From: Leptolinea tardivitalis | Lineage (GTDB): Bacteria > Chloroflexota > Anaerolineae > Anaerolineales > Anaerolineaceae | Direction: 5' to 3' | Length of the DNA: 64,000 nucleotides | Assembly (NCBI RefSeq): GCF_001050275.1 | Contig: NZ_BBYA01000011.1 | Span: 1-64,000, forward strand | In this document: piece by piece, positions 8,625-17,190 of the stretch | How positions within the stretch are numbered: the first letter of the stretch is position 1 | How the letters are laid out: every line of letters starts with the position of its first letter | Position numbers and translations under genes: made by a program | Notes under the pieces: model-generated | The model's input: only the letters and a program-made list of their open reading frames with translations | Database searches by the model: none | What the model was told of the DNA's origin: nothing

Positions 8625-9083
8625 TTATTCTCTATCCAGTGTCTTCACAAATTGATACTGGCTTTTCGTAATCGTATATCCCATTACTTCATAAAACCGG
8701 TGTGATTCTTCACGGATCACATTGGAATGCAGGCGAATTTGACGGCAACCGATATCCTTTGCCCATTTTTCTGCCGCAGAGAGAAGCAATTTTCCAAGCC
8801 CCTTTTTTCGGTATACCTGATTGATCACCAGCCCGCCTACTTCTACGCATGGATCGTGTTCCAGCGACACATGCCGCATAGCATGAATGTAACCGGCTGT
8901 CTTTTTTTCAGGAATATCCACGGTAAAGATAATCTGCCCGGGATTGTTTAATATCACCTGAAGTCGTCTCAACATGCTTTCAACCGATGTGGGGTATCCA
9001 AGTTGATGGGCAAGCTCTGTGATCTCGGGGGCATCATTCATTTCCACACGTCTTATACGGGCATCATGTTCATTTGTTTTCAT
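8625..9083 (-). CDS. GNAT family N-acetyltransferase
   Basis: Cytoplasmic acetyl-CoA-dependent acetyltransferase of 152 residues. The acetyl-CoA motif A is visible as YRKKGLGKLLLSAAEKWA (about residues 95-112), with the preceding beta strand VGGLVINQ and the C-terminal SHRFYEVMGYTI. The substrate cannot be told from sequence. Transcribed alone from the minus strand, convergent with the ccm operon and divergent from the exporter gene. A TATAAT box lies only six bases before the start codon, so the mRNA is probably leaderless. Confidence 0.88.
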   Translation of the reverse strand: MKTNEHDARIRRVEMNDAPEITELAHQLGYPTSVESMLRRLQVILNNPGQIIFTVDIPEKKTAGYIHAMRHVSLEHDPCVEVGGLVINQVYRKKGLGKLLLSAAEKWAKDIGCRQIRLHSNVIREESHRFYEVMGYTITKSQYQFVKTLDRE

Positions 9084-9089
9084 ATGGTC

Positions 9090-9118
9090 ATTATACTGAG
9101 AACCCCTTATGAGAACAA
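9090..9118 (-). promoter_or_regulatory. Leaderless promoter of the acetyltransferase gene
   Basis: On the minus strand TTGTTC (9113-9118) and TATAAT (9090-9095) are 17 bases apart. Only six bases separate TATAAT from the ATG at 9083, so transcription should start at or next to the start codon. Confidence 0.65.
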
Positions 9119-9126
9119 TTTACTGC

Positions 9127-9154
9127 TTGACAAACGTATACAATCTGCTAATAT
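9127..9154 (+). promoter_or_regulatory. Sigma-70-type promoter of the MFS exporter operon
   Basis: TTGACA (9127-9132) and TAATAT (9149-9154) are separated by 16 bases. The start point should be near 9161, giving a leader of about 33 nt. The repeats of the probable operator overlap this promoter. Confidence 0.8.
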
Positions 9155-9183
9155 ATATGCGTAGATATAAAGCTACGTATACA
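9134..9183 (+). promoter_or_regulatory. Probable operator: repeated ACGTATACA and an inverted repeat
   Basis: The nonamer ACGTATACA occurs at 9134-9142, between -35 and -10, and again at 9175-9183, just before the ribosome site. The core GTATAC is itself palindromic. Between them CGTAG (9160-9164) and CTACG (9173-9177) form an inverted repeat with arms extendable with one mismatch. Placement around the -10 box and start point suits a repressor, plausibly the ArsR-type protein encoded downstream. Confidence 0.6.
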
Positions 9184-9193
9184 GGGAGAATGA

Positions 9194-10429
9194 ATGAAAC
9201 AGATTTTAAAAGATCGAACTCTGCTGATTATTGGCGCAGCCGAAATGGTGAGTGGAATTGGAGATTGGATCACCATGATGGCTGTGTTGGCCATGCTTGT
9301 TTTTCGTGGGGACGGTGGAGTCATGTCTAGCAGTGGTATATTCCTGGCTGGATTACTCCCCACCCTGTTTTCCAGCCCGGTGGCTGGTTGGCTGGTGGAT
9401 CGGGTCAACCGCCGGACTTTATTGATCGGCAGCCAGTTGCTTGCCGGTGTGGTCGTCAGCGGCCTGTTCTTTACCACCCGGATCGAATTGATCTATATCC
9501 TTCTGGCAGTGGAGGCTGTAATTCTCTCGGTGGTCACCCCGACAAGGCAGGCTGTCATTCCTGACCTTGTATCCCGGGAGGATTTGCCCAGAGCGAATGC
9601 GTTTCTTCAACAGTTGGCTGGTCTGGTCAAAGTGTTTTCGCCGGTCATCGCCGGTATGGTACTCAGTATCATGGATCCACATACTGCCATTTTGTTTGAT
9701 GTGGCTTCCTTTTTTCTCGCGGCAATTGTATTAATGTTCTTACCTTCGTTACCGGCGCATGGTACAGAGACCACGCATGAAAAAAGCAAACTGGCGGAAA
9801 GTCCTATTAACGTATTACAGACCATTCCTCAGCTTCAAATCCTTTTCACGGGTGTTTTTGTCGCCATTCTGACCATCATCGGTTTCGATGTGCTCTCATC
9901 TATCTATACGCGTGATGTTCTACATCAGGGAGAGAAGCTGTATGGAATGGCTATCAGCCTGGTTGGAATCGGATCGCTGGTGGCAACAACCATTGTTATG
10001 TTCCGAAAAACTGGAGCCAATCCCTGGATAGATATTGTCCTTGGATTCAGCTTCCTGACTATTATTCCACTGGCATTGGTGGTTTCCTACCAGTTTGACA
10101 ACCTGCTGGCAGCCCAGTACCTGTTGCTTTTTGCCTGCCTTATCGGTGGGATCGGAAATGGTCTGGTGCATGTGCAGATTGGCACGATTATGCAACTGGT
10201 CACCCCGACCCACATCCTCGGGCAGGTGAGTGGTTGGCTGCAAATGGTGATGGTAGCCGGCCAATTGGTGGGATTATTATTGACACCTTTCCTGGTTCCT
10301 GGCCTGGTGAACATGGAGCATTTTTTTGCCGGGATGGTGGGTATGATGTGTATTCTGATCATCTTTCTTTCCATACAGATATTTAGAAAAAATGGACTCA
10401 AACAAGAAATTCCATCTGCTGAGTTTTAA
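9194..10429 (+). CDS. MFS transporter (drug/solute exporter type)
   Basis: Integral membrane transporter of 411 residues with about 12 predicted helices, resembling the EntS / macrolide-efflux branch of the major facilitator superfamily. The loop after helix 2 reads AGWLVDRVNRRTLL, matching the GxxxDRxxRR loop of the superfamily, and VTPTRQAVIPDLV follows helix 4. The substrate cannot be read from the sequence. Start ATG 9194 has AGGGAGA four bases upstream; an ATG at 9190 is out of frame. The regulator gene follows 15 bases downstream, so export and control are probably coupled. Confidence 0.88.
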   Translation: MKQILKDRTLLIIGAAEMVSGIGDWITMMAVLAMLVFRGDGGVMSSSGIFLAGLLPTLFSSPVAGWLVDRVNRRTLLIGSQLLAGVVVSGLFFTTRIELIYILLAVEAVILSVVTPTRQAVIPDLVSREDLPRANAFLQQLAGLVKVFSPVIAGMVLSIMDPHTAILFDVASFFLAAIVLMFLPSLPAHGTETTHEKSKLAESPINVLQTIPQLQILFTGVFVAILTIIGFDVLSSIYTRDVLHQGEKLYGMAISLVGIGSLVATTIVMFRKTGANPWIDIVLGFSFLTIIPLALVVSYQFDNLLAAQYLLLFACLIGGIGNGLVHVQIGTIMQLVTPTHILGQVSGWLQMVMVAGQLVGLLLTPFLVPGLVNMEHFFAGMVGMMCILIIFLSIQIFRKNGLKQEIPSAEF

Positions 10430-10444
10430 GGCTGAGGATACATT

Positions 10445-11572
10445 ATGGACAAAGGACGAATGAGCAGTAATTCCGGTTGGAAAATCACACGATCCATCAC
10501 TATGGAATTGGATGCTGCCCTTGGCATTGCCGGGGGCAGCTTTTTAGCCGGGAGTATCACACCCAATACTCAATACTTACATCAATCTGTATCATCGGAA
10601 TGGATTGAAGATTGGAATACATTTTTCCATCCGATGGACTGGTTTTGTTCCATTCTGGAAACATCTGCCATACTGGCGGGTGTTCTGGACGAGAGTGATT
10701 ATTCGCGAGCCACCATGGCCATCCGTCAGTTAACTCCTGAAACGGCGCTGGCTAATTTGCTGTCTCTTTTGCCCGAACACGAGAATGAGGGTCAACATTT
10801 AGAATCGATTCATGATGCTGTCATCCAACATCTTGTGAAATACCGTCGTTCAGCCTTTGAAGCCATTCATTTCACCCATCCAAATGACCCGCTTTATGAG
10901 TCCCGCCTGATAAAAGAAGTGCAATTCTGCCTGAAAATACTGCATGGAGGAGAATATCACGACAGATTCTGGCATTGGCTTGATCAGTTTTATTACGGAA
11001 TTTATCAACCCTGGTGTGAATCGCGCATGGATTATCTTGTGAATCTGGAAAGGCAGGCTTCCACCATGCTGGGCGAGCGTGAGGCGCAGGGTATTATTCC
11101 TGATCTCACCTGGTTGTCCGATTTGAACCCGGCTCTTCGATATCCTGAGATTCATGATGCCATCTGTAAGGGCAGCCTTTTTGTAAACTTCATCGTTGAG
11201 CCGTTTGGTTTCTCAGATGCATTTGTTCTTTTACCCGGGTGCATATTTCTTACTATTGCCGAACCAGGGCAAATGTATGAGAATTTTGTTGCTTATTCAC
11301 GTGAATTGAGCGGGAAAATGCAAGCGCTGGCTGATCCCACCCGGTTGATCATTTTGCGTCTCATTCGAGCCATGAGTATGACCAACACAGATATGGCTGC
11401 CTACCTGGGATTGGCAAGACCAACGGTCAGTATTCATGCCCGAATACTGCGTGAAGCTGGTTTAATTCGGTCGTGGGAAGAAGGCCGGGTGACCCGTCAT
11501 GAGATCGATCCGGCGGCCGTCCATAAATTGTTCCGCGATCTTGAAAAATTCCTCGATTTACCATCAGAATAA
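10445..11572 (+). CDS. ArsR-type winged-helix regulator with large N-terminal sensor region
   Basis: 375 residues. The C-terminal 90 or so form an ArsR-like winged helix: MQALADPTRLIILRLI, then recognition helix TNTDMAAYLGLARPTVSIHA and wing EGRVTRHEI. The N-terminal 280 residues are predicted soluble and helical, without a domain I can name; similar long N-terminal regions occur in DUF5937-type ArsR proteins. It is co-transcribed with the exporter and probably controls that operon through the repeats near 9134-9183. No metal-binding cysteine motif is visible in the HTH part. Confidence 0.82.
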   Translation: MDKGRMSSNSGWKITRSITMELDAALGIAGGSFLAGSITPNTQYLHQSVSSEWIEDWNTFFHPMDWFCSILETSAILAGVLDESDYSRATMAIRQLTPETALANLLSLLPEHENEGQHLESIHDAVIQHLVKYRRSAFEAIHFTHPNDPLYESRLIKEVQFCLKILHGGEYHDRFWHWLDQFYYGIYQPWCESRMDYLVNLERQASTMLGEREAQGIIPDLTWLSDLNPALRYPEIHDAICKGSLFVNFIVEPFGFSDAFVLLPGCIFLTIAEPGQMYENFVAYSRELSGKMQALADPTRLIILRLIRAMSMTNTDMAAYLGLARPTVSIHARILREAGLIRSWEEGRVTRHEIDPAAVHKLFRDLEKFLDLPSE

Positions 11573-11647
11573 ACGGGTGGATGCAATAAGTTGGCTCATT
11601 TAATGCACATTTAATCAGAATTCCGTGCAGGTTTATGATTTTCACGC

Positions 11648-11653
11648 TATACT
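11648..11653 (+). promoter_or_regulatory. Likely -10 box for the four-repeat lipoprotein gene
   Basis: TATACT lies 42 bases before the ATG. The hexamer 17 bases upstream (GTGCAG) is a poor -35 match, so the call rests on the -10 box alone. Confidence 0.4.
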
Positions 11654-11695
11654 ATTCTGGTATTTTGGTATGATTCGTTTGAGGAGGAAAGACAG

Positions 11696-13306
11696 ATGAT
11701 CGAAAGCCAGACCAGAAAGGCCTCCATTTTCCTGATAGTAATCCAAGTGATCTTGGCTATCACTCTGGCAGCCGGATTGGCTTCTTGCCCGGGCTCCATC
11801 AGCAAAGCCAACAGTGTTCCCACATTCAATATAGTCTCTGTTGTCAAAGATGTTTCTGTAACGATTCAGACATCTACTTTTCCGCCGGATAAACTATTTA
11901 CCGTACGGATGGGATATGGCAATACAAATGGCTCCGGCGGGGTCGTGGTGGCCACCACGAACTCCGGCGCCGGCGGAGCTTTCCAGGAGACGTACCTGAT
12001 TCCGGATATTCTGAAAGGTCAGGATATTATTGCCATTCGCATGGATGCCCCGGGCGGCTTCTATGCCTATAACTATTTCAGGAATGATCCAAATTTCCTG
12101 AATCCGGCCAGTGCCATAAATCCGGTAACAACCACAACCGGCACGGCATCCACAACGACACCCGGCTATACGGGAATCCCGACTTTCTCGATTAGCTCGG
12201 TTGAACGAGATGCCAGGGTTACTGTGAAGATGCACAATTTCCCGGCTGAACGCGATTTTACAGTCCGCATGGGGCTGTTTGGAACGCTGGCTAAAGGCGG
12301 CGAGGTCGTGGGTACCACCAACACTGGCGCCGGCGGCGATATGGAAGAAACATACGAAATTCCCGCTTCTCTTCGTGGAATTGATAAGATCGCCATCCGC
12401 ATGGATGCTTCCACCTATCTGTTCTCGTACAACTGGTTCTATAACAACAGCACGTCTGTTGCCGGCACTGCGGGTGGAACCGGAGGCACCGGTGGGACTG
12501 GTGGAACTGGCGGCGAAGGTATGGCTGAAGGACAGGCCGCGCCAGCACCCGCTCCTGTTGAACCCATCTATCAGGGTATTCCATCCTTCACGATTGGCGA
12601 AGTTCAACAGGATAACGCGGTTACTATTTTGACCAGCAACCTGCCACTGAATACCGATTACACAGTTCTGATGGGTCCGTATGGAAGTTTAGGCTCCGGC
12701 GGTTCTGTTTCCGGAACGGGCAGAGTAGCAGATAATGGTAATTTGAAATTAACATTCAATATTCCGGCCAATCTGCGTGGAAGTACATATATCGCTATCA
12801 GGTTGGAAGCTTCAAACGGGTATTATGCATACAACTGGTTCCGCAATATGAATACGGCTATACCTGCGGCACCGGCTGCCGGATTTACCGGACCCACACC
12901 AACTCCGGTTTCTCCGGTCACTCCAGAAGCGGGTACAACCCCCGAAGCCGCTCCGGCTGCTTCCACACCTGTAGCTGCCGCACCGGTAGTAAATCCAAAT
13001 GTTTCGTCTGACTATAATGCTGTCCCATCGTTCACGATCAGCTCGGTTGTGAAAGATTCGATGGTTTCCATCTTTGCCAAGGATTTCCCGCCAAATCAAA
13101 CCTTTACCGTCCGAATGGGTGAATACGGAACGGCAGCGGTTGGTGGTGTGGTCGTTTCCACCACTGACACCGGAAAAGGCGGTGACTTCACCGCCACCTA
13201 CAGTATTCCAGAATCCCTGAAGGGAAGCCAATCCATTGCCATTCGCATGGACAGCACATCGGGATATTATGCTTTCAACTGGTTCTATAACAGTTCATCC
13301 CGGTAA
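11696..13306 (+). CDS. Surface lipoprotein with four copies of an approximately 90-residue beta-rich domain
   Basis: 536 residues with a signal sequence ending in a lipobox-like LASC (about residues 26-31). Four homologous units start near residues 41, 160, 294 and 442. Each has a VPTF/IPSF start, FTVRMG…G near the middle, a glycine-rich turn, TY-IP--L+G, IAIRMD and YAYNWF at the end. Linkers between units are Thr-, Gly- or Ala/Pro-rich, typical of cell-wall spacers. No enzyme signature is visible; an adhesive or structural role is a guess. The ribosome site GAGGAGG supports ATG 11696. A hairpin terminator follows. Confidence 0.85.
   Translation: MIESQTRKASIFLIVIQVILAITLAAGLASCPGSISKANSVPTFNIVSVVKDVSVTIQTSTFPPDKLFTVRMGYGNTNGSGGVVVATTNSGAGGAFQETYLIPDILKGQDIIAIRMDAPGGFYAYNYFRNDPNFLNPASAINPVTTTTGTASTTTPGYTGIPTFSISSVERDARVTVKMHNFPAERDFTVRMGLFGTLAKGGEVVGTTNTGAGGDMEETYEIPASLRGIDKIAIRMDASTYLFSYNWFYNNSTSVAGTAGGTGGTGGTGGTGGEGMAEGQAAPAPAPVEPIYQGIPSFTIGEVQQDNAVTILTSNLPLNTDYTVLMGPYGSLGSGGSVSGTGRVADNGNLKLTFNIPANLRGSTYIAIRLEASNGYYAYNWFRNMNTAIPAAPAAGFTGPTPTPVSPVTPEAGTTPEAAPAASTPVAAAPVVNPNVSSDYNAVPSFTISSVVKDSMVSIFAKDFPPNQTFTVRMGEYGTAAVGGVVVSTTDTGKGGDFTATYSIPESLKGSQSIAIRMDSTSGYYAFNWFYNSSSR
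12473..12508 (+). repeat. Short tandem repeat encoding Gly-Gly-Thr linker
   Basis: Four 9-base units of the form GGN-GGN-ACN encode a (GGT)4 linker between domains 2 and 3 of the four-repeat lipoprotein. A short repeat like this may vary in copy number between strains. Confidence 0.85.
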
Positions 13307-13329
13307 TCTCTACCTGTAACGATCAAAAA

Positions 13330-13382
13330 GGACACGGGGCGAAATTCTTGTGAAAGAATTTCAAACCCCGTGTCCTCTGTTT
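13330..13382 (+). terminator. Long hairpin terminator after the four-repeat lipoprotein
   Basis: Outer stem of 10 bp (13330-13339 with 13366-13375, GGACACGGGG) and inner stem of 9 bp (13341-13349 with 13354-13362, GAAATTCTT), loop GTGA, then TCTGTTT. The uridine tract is weak but the stem is very stable. The hairpin covers an in-frame GTG at 13370, which argues against that codon as start of the next gene. Confidence 0.75.
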
Positions 13383-13405
13383 ACAGAGAACAGGAAGGAA
13401 AACTC

Positions 13406-14260
13406 TTGAAAAAGTTTTTATCCATTTTTGTTTTGATATTACTGTTTGGCTCCGGTTGTTCCAGTCTGCCCAATCTCTCATTGCCTACGGCGGCTGTGCT
13501 TTCACCAACGCAAATACCTGTAACACCGGCAGCCCAGAATCAAAATCCAACAGCAGCGGCGACAGCTACTGTTGGATCCGTTACAGAACAGGCAACAACG
13601 GCTTTGCCCACTATGGTGGTTCTACCCAAGATCGATCCTGAAAAAACCGTTTCACTTTTTCTGGACGGCCAGAAAGCAGCCGCAAATTTCGCGCTGACCT
13701 CCAGTCTGTTAAGCGCCAAATATGCCGCTGCATTGAAAGATGATGCCGGTTTGAAAGCAATCTTTGGTAAAGATGCTGTTCTGGGTGAGTACAAAGTCGG
13801 CTCCCCCACGATATCTGAAGATGCGCTAAAAGCAACTTTGGAGAGTACGATTTATATGCCCCAGGCTGCTAATATCCGGTTTTCATTGGTATTGGAAAAC
13901 GGTGAGTGGAAGATCGATGACATAACCGTTCTTTCCACATCCGGAGAATATCCGTCCAATCCTGAAGGTGTTGTTCTGGGATTCCTTACATCTTATCAGG
14001 AATCGCCTGACCGTATGTCTAATTTCTTAATTTCTTCACGCCGTTCACAGCTGCCACCTGGAGGCGCCACAGCCATGCTGCAGATCAATGGCAGCCTTGA
14101 GGGTATGGTGATTCAATCTGCTGCAGTCAGTCCTGAACCACCGACGGCATCCATCATTGTGACCATCCGTGCAGGTGGCAAAGATTACCTTAAGAAGTTC
14201 CTGTTAACTAGGGATACTACTGGCTGGGGTATTGATGCAATAGAATCCGTCAGTGAATAA
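13406..14260 (+). CDS. Lipoprotein of unknown function
   Basis: 284 residues. Signal peptide with lipobox FGSGC (about residues 11-18), then a Pro/Ala/Thr-rich tether to about residue 75. A folded region follows with two related segments (KTVSLFLDGQKAAANF… and EGVVLGFLTSYQESPDRM…), suggesting a small alpha/beta repeat. No family recognised. I chose TTG 13406 because AGGAAGGA precedes it at a proper distance and because the alternative GTG 13370 lies inside the upstream terminator hairpin. Probably displayed on the outer face of the membrane. Confidence 0.7.
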   Translation: MKKFLSIFVLILLFGSGCSSLPNLSLPTAAVLSPTQIPVTPAAQNQNPTAAATATVGSVTEQATTALPTMVVLPKIDPEKTVSLFLDGQKAAANFALTSSLLSAKYAAALKDDAGLKAIFGKDAVLGEYKVGSPTISEDALKATLESTIYMPQAANIRFSLVLENGEWKIDDITVLSTSGEYPSNPEGVVLGFLTSYQESPDRMSNFLISSRRSQLPPGGATAMLQINGSLEGMVIQSAAVSPEPPTASIIVTIRAGGKDYLKKFLLTRDTTGWGIDAIESVSE

Positions 14261-14341
14261 AGAGGATTCTGGCGATTGTCCTTTTATACCCACACTGTGT
14301 ATACCTTTGTAGACGTCTTTGGTATTCTCTACTTGACAGCA

Positions 14342-14350
14342 TGGTATAAT
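14342..14350 (+). promoter_or_regulatory. Extended -10 promoter of the glucan phosphorylase gene
   Basis: TGGTATAAT is a perfect TGn-extended -10 element, which can work without a -35 box. A TTGACA at 14333-14338 is only six bases upstream and cannot serve as its -35. The transcript would have a leader of about 110 nt in which ATTCGG (14431-14436) and CCGAAT (14452-14457) could pair. Confidence 0.6.
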
Positions 14351-14470
14351 CGCGCGACTATATGGGTAAGAATTGGTTGATTATCAATTCGCCTAATTAT
14401 GTATCAAGAGACTTGGTTCTAATTTCAAAAATTCGGAATCGAACTTGCAACCCGAATAACAGGTGGCTCC

Positions 14471-16654
14471 ATGGAGCAAAATCTTAGAGTATTACCCAAT
14501 CATTTTAGTTTACCGAGACGGTTGTCACGCCTTTCAGAACTGGCTTACAACCTGTGGTGGACCTGGAATCCCGAAGCTCAGATGCTTTTTTCGTTCATCG
14601 ACAAACTGCTCTGGGAACGGCTTTCCCACAACCCGATAGCTTTTTTGCGCCAGGTGGAGCGCTCCCGGTTAAATGCTGTCACCGGTGACCGGAATTATCT
14701 GGATTTTTATGACCGTGTGCTGCGGAATTTTGATAATTACATGAAAGGTGAGAGTACCTGGTATAAACGTACGTACCCGAACCTTACGGATAAACAAATT
14801 GCCTATTTCTCGTTTGAATTTGGTCTGCATGAATCATTGCCGGTTTATGCCGGGGGGCTGGGTATTCTTTCTGGCGATCACCTGAAAGAAGCCAGCGATC
14901 TCGGAATGCCCCTGGTTGCTGTTGGTTTTGTTTATATTCTTGGCTATTTCGCCCAGCGGATCACTGAAGACGGCTGGCAGGAGACCCGAACCCAGGTACT
15001 TAAACTGGATGAAATGCCGGTCATCCCGTTATACGATGAAGATGGACGGCAAATGGTGGTGAATGTTGAACTGCCCAAGCGGACTGTTGCAGCCCGCCTG
15101 TGGAAGGTGCAGGTAGGGCGGGTATCGCTTTACCTGATGGATACCAATGTAGCCACCAATAATCAGACAGACCAGCAATTGACTTCTCGGCTGTACACCA
15201 GCGACCTGGACGTACGGATTTCACAGGAGATACTACTAGGCATTGGCGGTGTACGTGTCTTACGGAAATTGAATTACAAGCCGGATGTCTGGCATATGAA
15301 TGAAGGTCATTCCGCTTTTCTGGTTCTGGAACGCATCCGCGAACTGGTTGAACAGGGTTCTTCGTTTGACGAAGCTGCCGCCGTGGTTCGTAAATCCAAT
15401 GTATTTACCACGCATACCCCGGTTCCGGCCGGAAATGATGCCTTCCCCTTCTGGCTGGTGGATAAATACTTTGATCATTTCATCCCCGGCCTGAAGATCT
15501 CCCGTGATGACTTTATCAAACTGGGCAGCACCCATTCGGAATGGGGTGAACAATTCAGTATGCCGGTTCTCGCTTTGAAATTATCTGACCAGCGAAACGG
15601 TGTTTCTGAATTACACGGCCAGGTTTCCCGCCGGATGTGGCAATTCCTCTGGCCTGACCTGACGGAAGATGAAGTTCCTATATCTCATATTACCAATGGA
15701 GTGCATACCGGCTCATGGATTGCCCGCCGTATGCGCCTGTTGTTTGACCGCTATTTTGGCCCTGATTGGATGCAGCATATTGACGATCTAGAAATGTGGT
15801 CTCAAATCGATGAAATCCCCGATGCCGAACTTTGGGCGATCCGGCGGCATCTGAAACGCAAACTGGTTACCTTTGCCAATGAACGAGCACGCCGCGCCTG
15901 GCTTTCCAACTCCATCCATCCAGTGCAGGTGATAGCCGGCGGTGTTTTGTTGGAACAATATTCTCTGACCATCGGTTTTGCACGCCGCTTTGCCACGTAC
16001 AAGCGGGCTAATTTGGTCATGCGCGATATTGACCGGTTGCTGCGGATCATCAACAATCCATCGATGCCAGTGCAGATCGTATTTGCCGGCAAAGCGCATC
16101 CGGCCGATGAACCTGGAAAGCTCCTGATTCAAGAAGTGTATCGCATGGTTAAGGATTCACATGCCGGTGGACGGCTTGTCTTCCTTGAAGACTATGATAT
16201 GAACGTAGCCCGTTACCTGGTGCAGGGTGTGGATGTCTGGATGAATACACCCCGCCGGCCGCTGGAAGCCAGCGGCACATCCGGTCAGAAAGCTGCCATA
16301 AATGGTGTGTTAAATTTCTCCTGTCTGGACGGCTGGTGGCGGGAAGGATTTAACGGCCGCAATGGCTGGGCCATCGGAGACGAATTAGACCATCCCGATC
16401 CCAATCAACAGGATGAGATTGATGCCGCTTCGATGTATGACACAATGGAAAAAGAGATCATCCCGTTATACTATGCCAACCGCTCTGCCGATAATCTGCC
16501 CAATGAATGGATCGGCATGATCAAAGAATCCATCCGTACACTGGCGCCCCAATTCAGTACGCGCCGCATGTTGAAAGAATATATGTCTCAGATGTATCTT
16601 CCTGAGATGGAAAGTGAAACTGAACCTGATCAGGAACCTGTGGAGAATCGGTGA
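14471..16654 (+). CDS. glgP: Alpha-glucan (glycogen/maltodextrin) phosphorylase, GT35
   Basis: Cytoplasmic enzyme that uses phosphate to release glucose-1-phosphate from alpha-1,4-glucans, with pyridoxal phosphate bound to a lysine. The 727-residue protein is of the shorter class common in bacteria and archaea. N-terminal LPRRLSRLSELAYNLWWTWN matches the DUF3417 segment that precedes the catalytic domain in this class. The PLP-lysine region EASGTSGQKAAINGVLN lies near residue 607, with FARRFATYKRANL before it. No other glycogen gene is in the window. The stop overlaps the next gene by GTGA. Confidence 0.93.
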   Translation: MEQNLRVLPNHFSLPRRLSRLSELAYNLWWTWNPEAQMLFSFIDKLLWERLSHNPIAFLRQVERSRLNAVTGDRNYLDFYDRVLRNFDNYMKGESTWYKRTYPNLTDKQIAYFSFEFGLHESLPVYAGGLGILSGDHLKEASDLGMPLVAVGFVYILGYFAQRITEDGWQETRTQVLKLDEMPVIPLYDEDGRQMVVNVELPKRTVAARLWKVQVGRVSLYLMDTNVATNNQTDQQLTSRLYTSDLDVRISQEILLGIGGVRVLRKLNYKPDVWHMNEGHSAFLVLERIRELVEQGSSFDEAAAVVRKSNVFTTHTPVPAGNDAFPFWLVDKYFDHFIPGLKISRDDFIKLGSTHSEWGEQFSMPVLALKLSDQRNGVSELHGQVSRRMWQFLWPDLTEDEVPISHITNGVHTGSWIARRMRLLFDRYFGPDWMQHIDDLEMWSQIDEIPDAELWAIRRHLKRKLVTFANERARRAWLSNSIHPVQVIAGGVLLEQYSLTIGFARRFATYKRANLVMRDIDRLLRIINNPSMPVQIVFAGKAHPADEPGKLLIQEVYRMVKDSHAGGRLVFLEDYDMNVARYLVQGVDVWMNTPRRPLEASGTSGQKAAINGVLNFSCLDGWWREGFNGRNGWAIGDELDHPDPNQQDEIDAASMYDTMEKEIIPLYYANRSADNLPNEWIGMIKESIRTLAPQFSTRRMLKEYMSQMYLPEMESETEPDQEPVENR

Positions 16655-17190
16655 ATCTGAATTTTGACGTCTTTTCCTCACCGCAGGCATGGATGTTTGC
16701 GTTACTCATCTTCTGCCTGCGTGTGGGTGATATGTCACTGGACACCCTTCGAGTACTGTTTGTTGTCCGTGGACGAAAAGGAATTGCCTGGGTACTGGGT
16801 TTTTTTCAATCCCTGCTCTTCGTTATCGCCATCACTTCTGTGCTTTCACAATTGGATAACCCCTTGAACATCCTTGGATATGCAGCCGGTTTTGCCACAG
16901 GGAATGTGCTGGGAATGTTCATTGAAGAACGGCTGGCCGTGGGTCACATCCAATTGACTATCATCAGCGCGACTCGCGGTGCAGCGGTTTGTGATGCCCT
17001 GCGGATAGCCGGTTTTGGTGTGACGGAAATTCCAGGCCGTGGAAAGAACGGGACGGTTTCAGTCATTCTGACGAATGTGTTTCGCAAGGATGTTGACCAT
17101 CTCGAGACGATCATCATGGAGACGGATCCCGAAGCTTTTGTGACCCGAGAGGATGTCCGCCCGATGCGCAGAGGATTCTGGCGGGCTTAG
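16651..17190 (+). CDS. UPF0316/DUF2179 family membrane protein
   Basis: 179 residues with three predicted membrane helices (about residues 13-32, 43-63, 70-90) and a C-terminal cytoplasmic DUF2179 domain. The segment LRVGDMSLDTLRVLFVVRGRK and the later RGAAVCDALRIAGFGVTEIPGRGKNGTV (split here at about residue 125) are typical of the family, whose function is unknown. GTG start within the GTGA overlap with the phosphorylase stop, so probably coupled to it. Its end overlaps the convergent nfeD end by four bases. Confidence 0.85.
   Translation: MNLNFDVFSSPQAWMFALLIFCLRVGDMSLDTLRVLFVVRGRKGIAWVLGFFQSLLFVIAITSVLSQLDNPLNILGYAAGFATGNVLGMFIEERLAVGHIQLTIISATRGAAVCDALRIAGFGVTEIPGRGKNGTVSVILTNVFRKDVDHLETIIMETDPEAFVTREDVRPMRRGFWRA

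Noticed and set aside
11894-12607. 237-codon open frame antisense to the four-repeat lipoprotein gene
   Set aside because: A by-product of the repeated sequence on the other strand.
14333-14338. Perfect TTGACA upstream of the phosphorylase gene
   Set aside because: Only six bases from the TATAAT box, so it cannot be its -35; no other -10 at 16-18 bases is good. The TGn-extended -10 explains the promoter better.
14425-14460. Minus-strand sequence with a TTCGATT motif resembling a tRNA T-loop
   Set aside because: The flanking five-base arms do not pair, and no acceptor or anticodon stem can be built.
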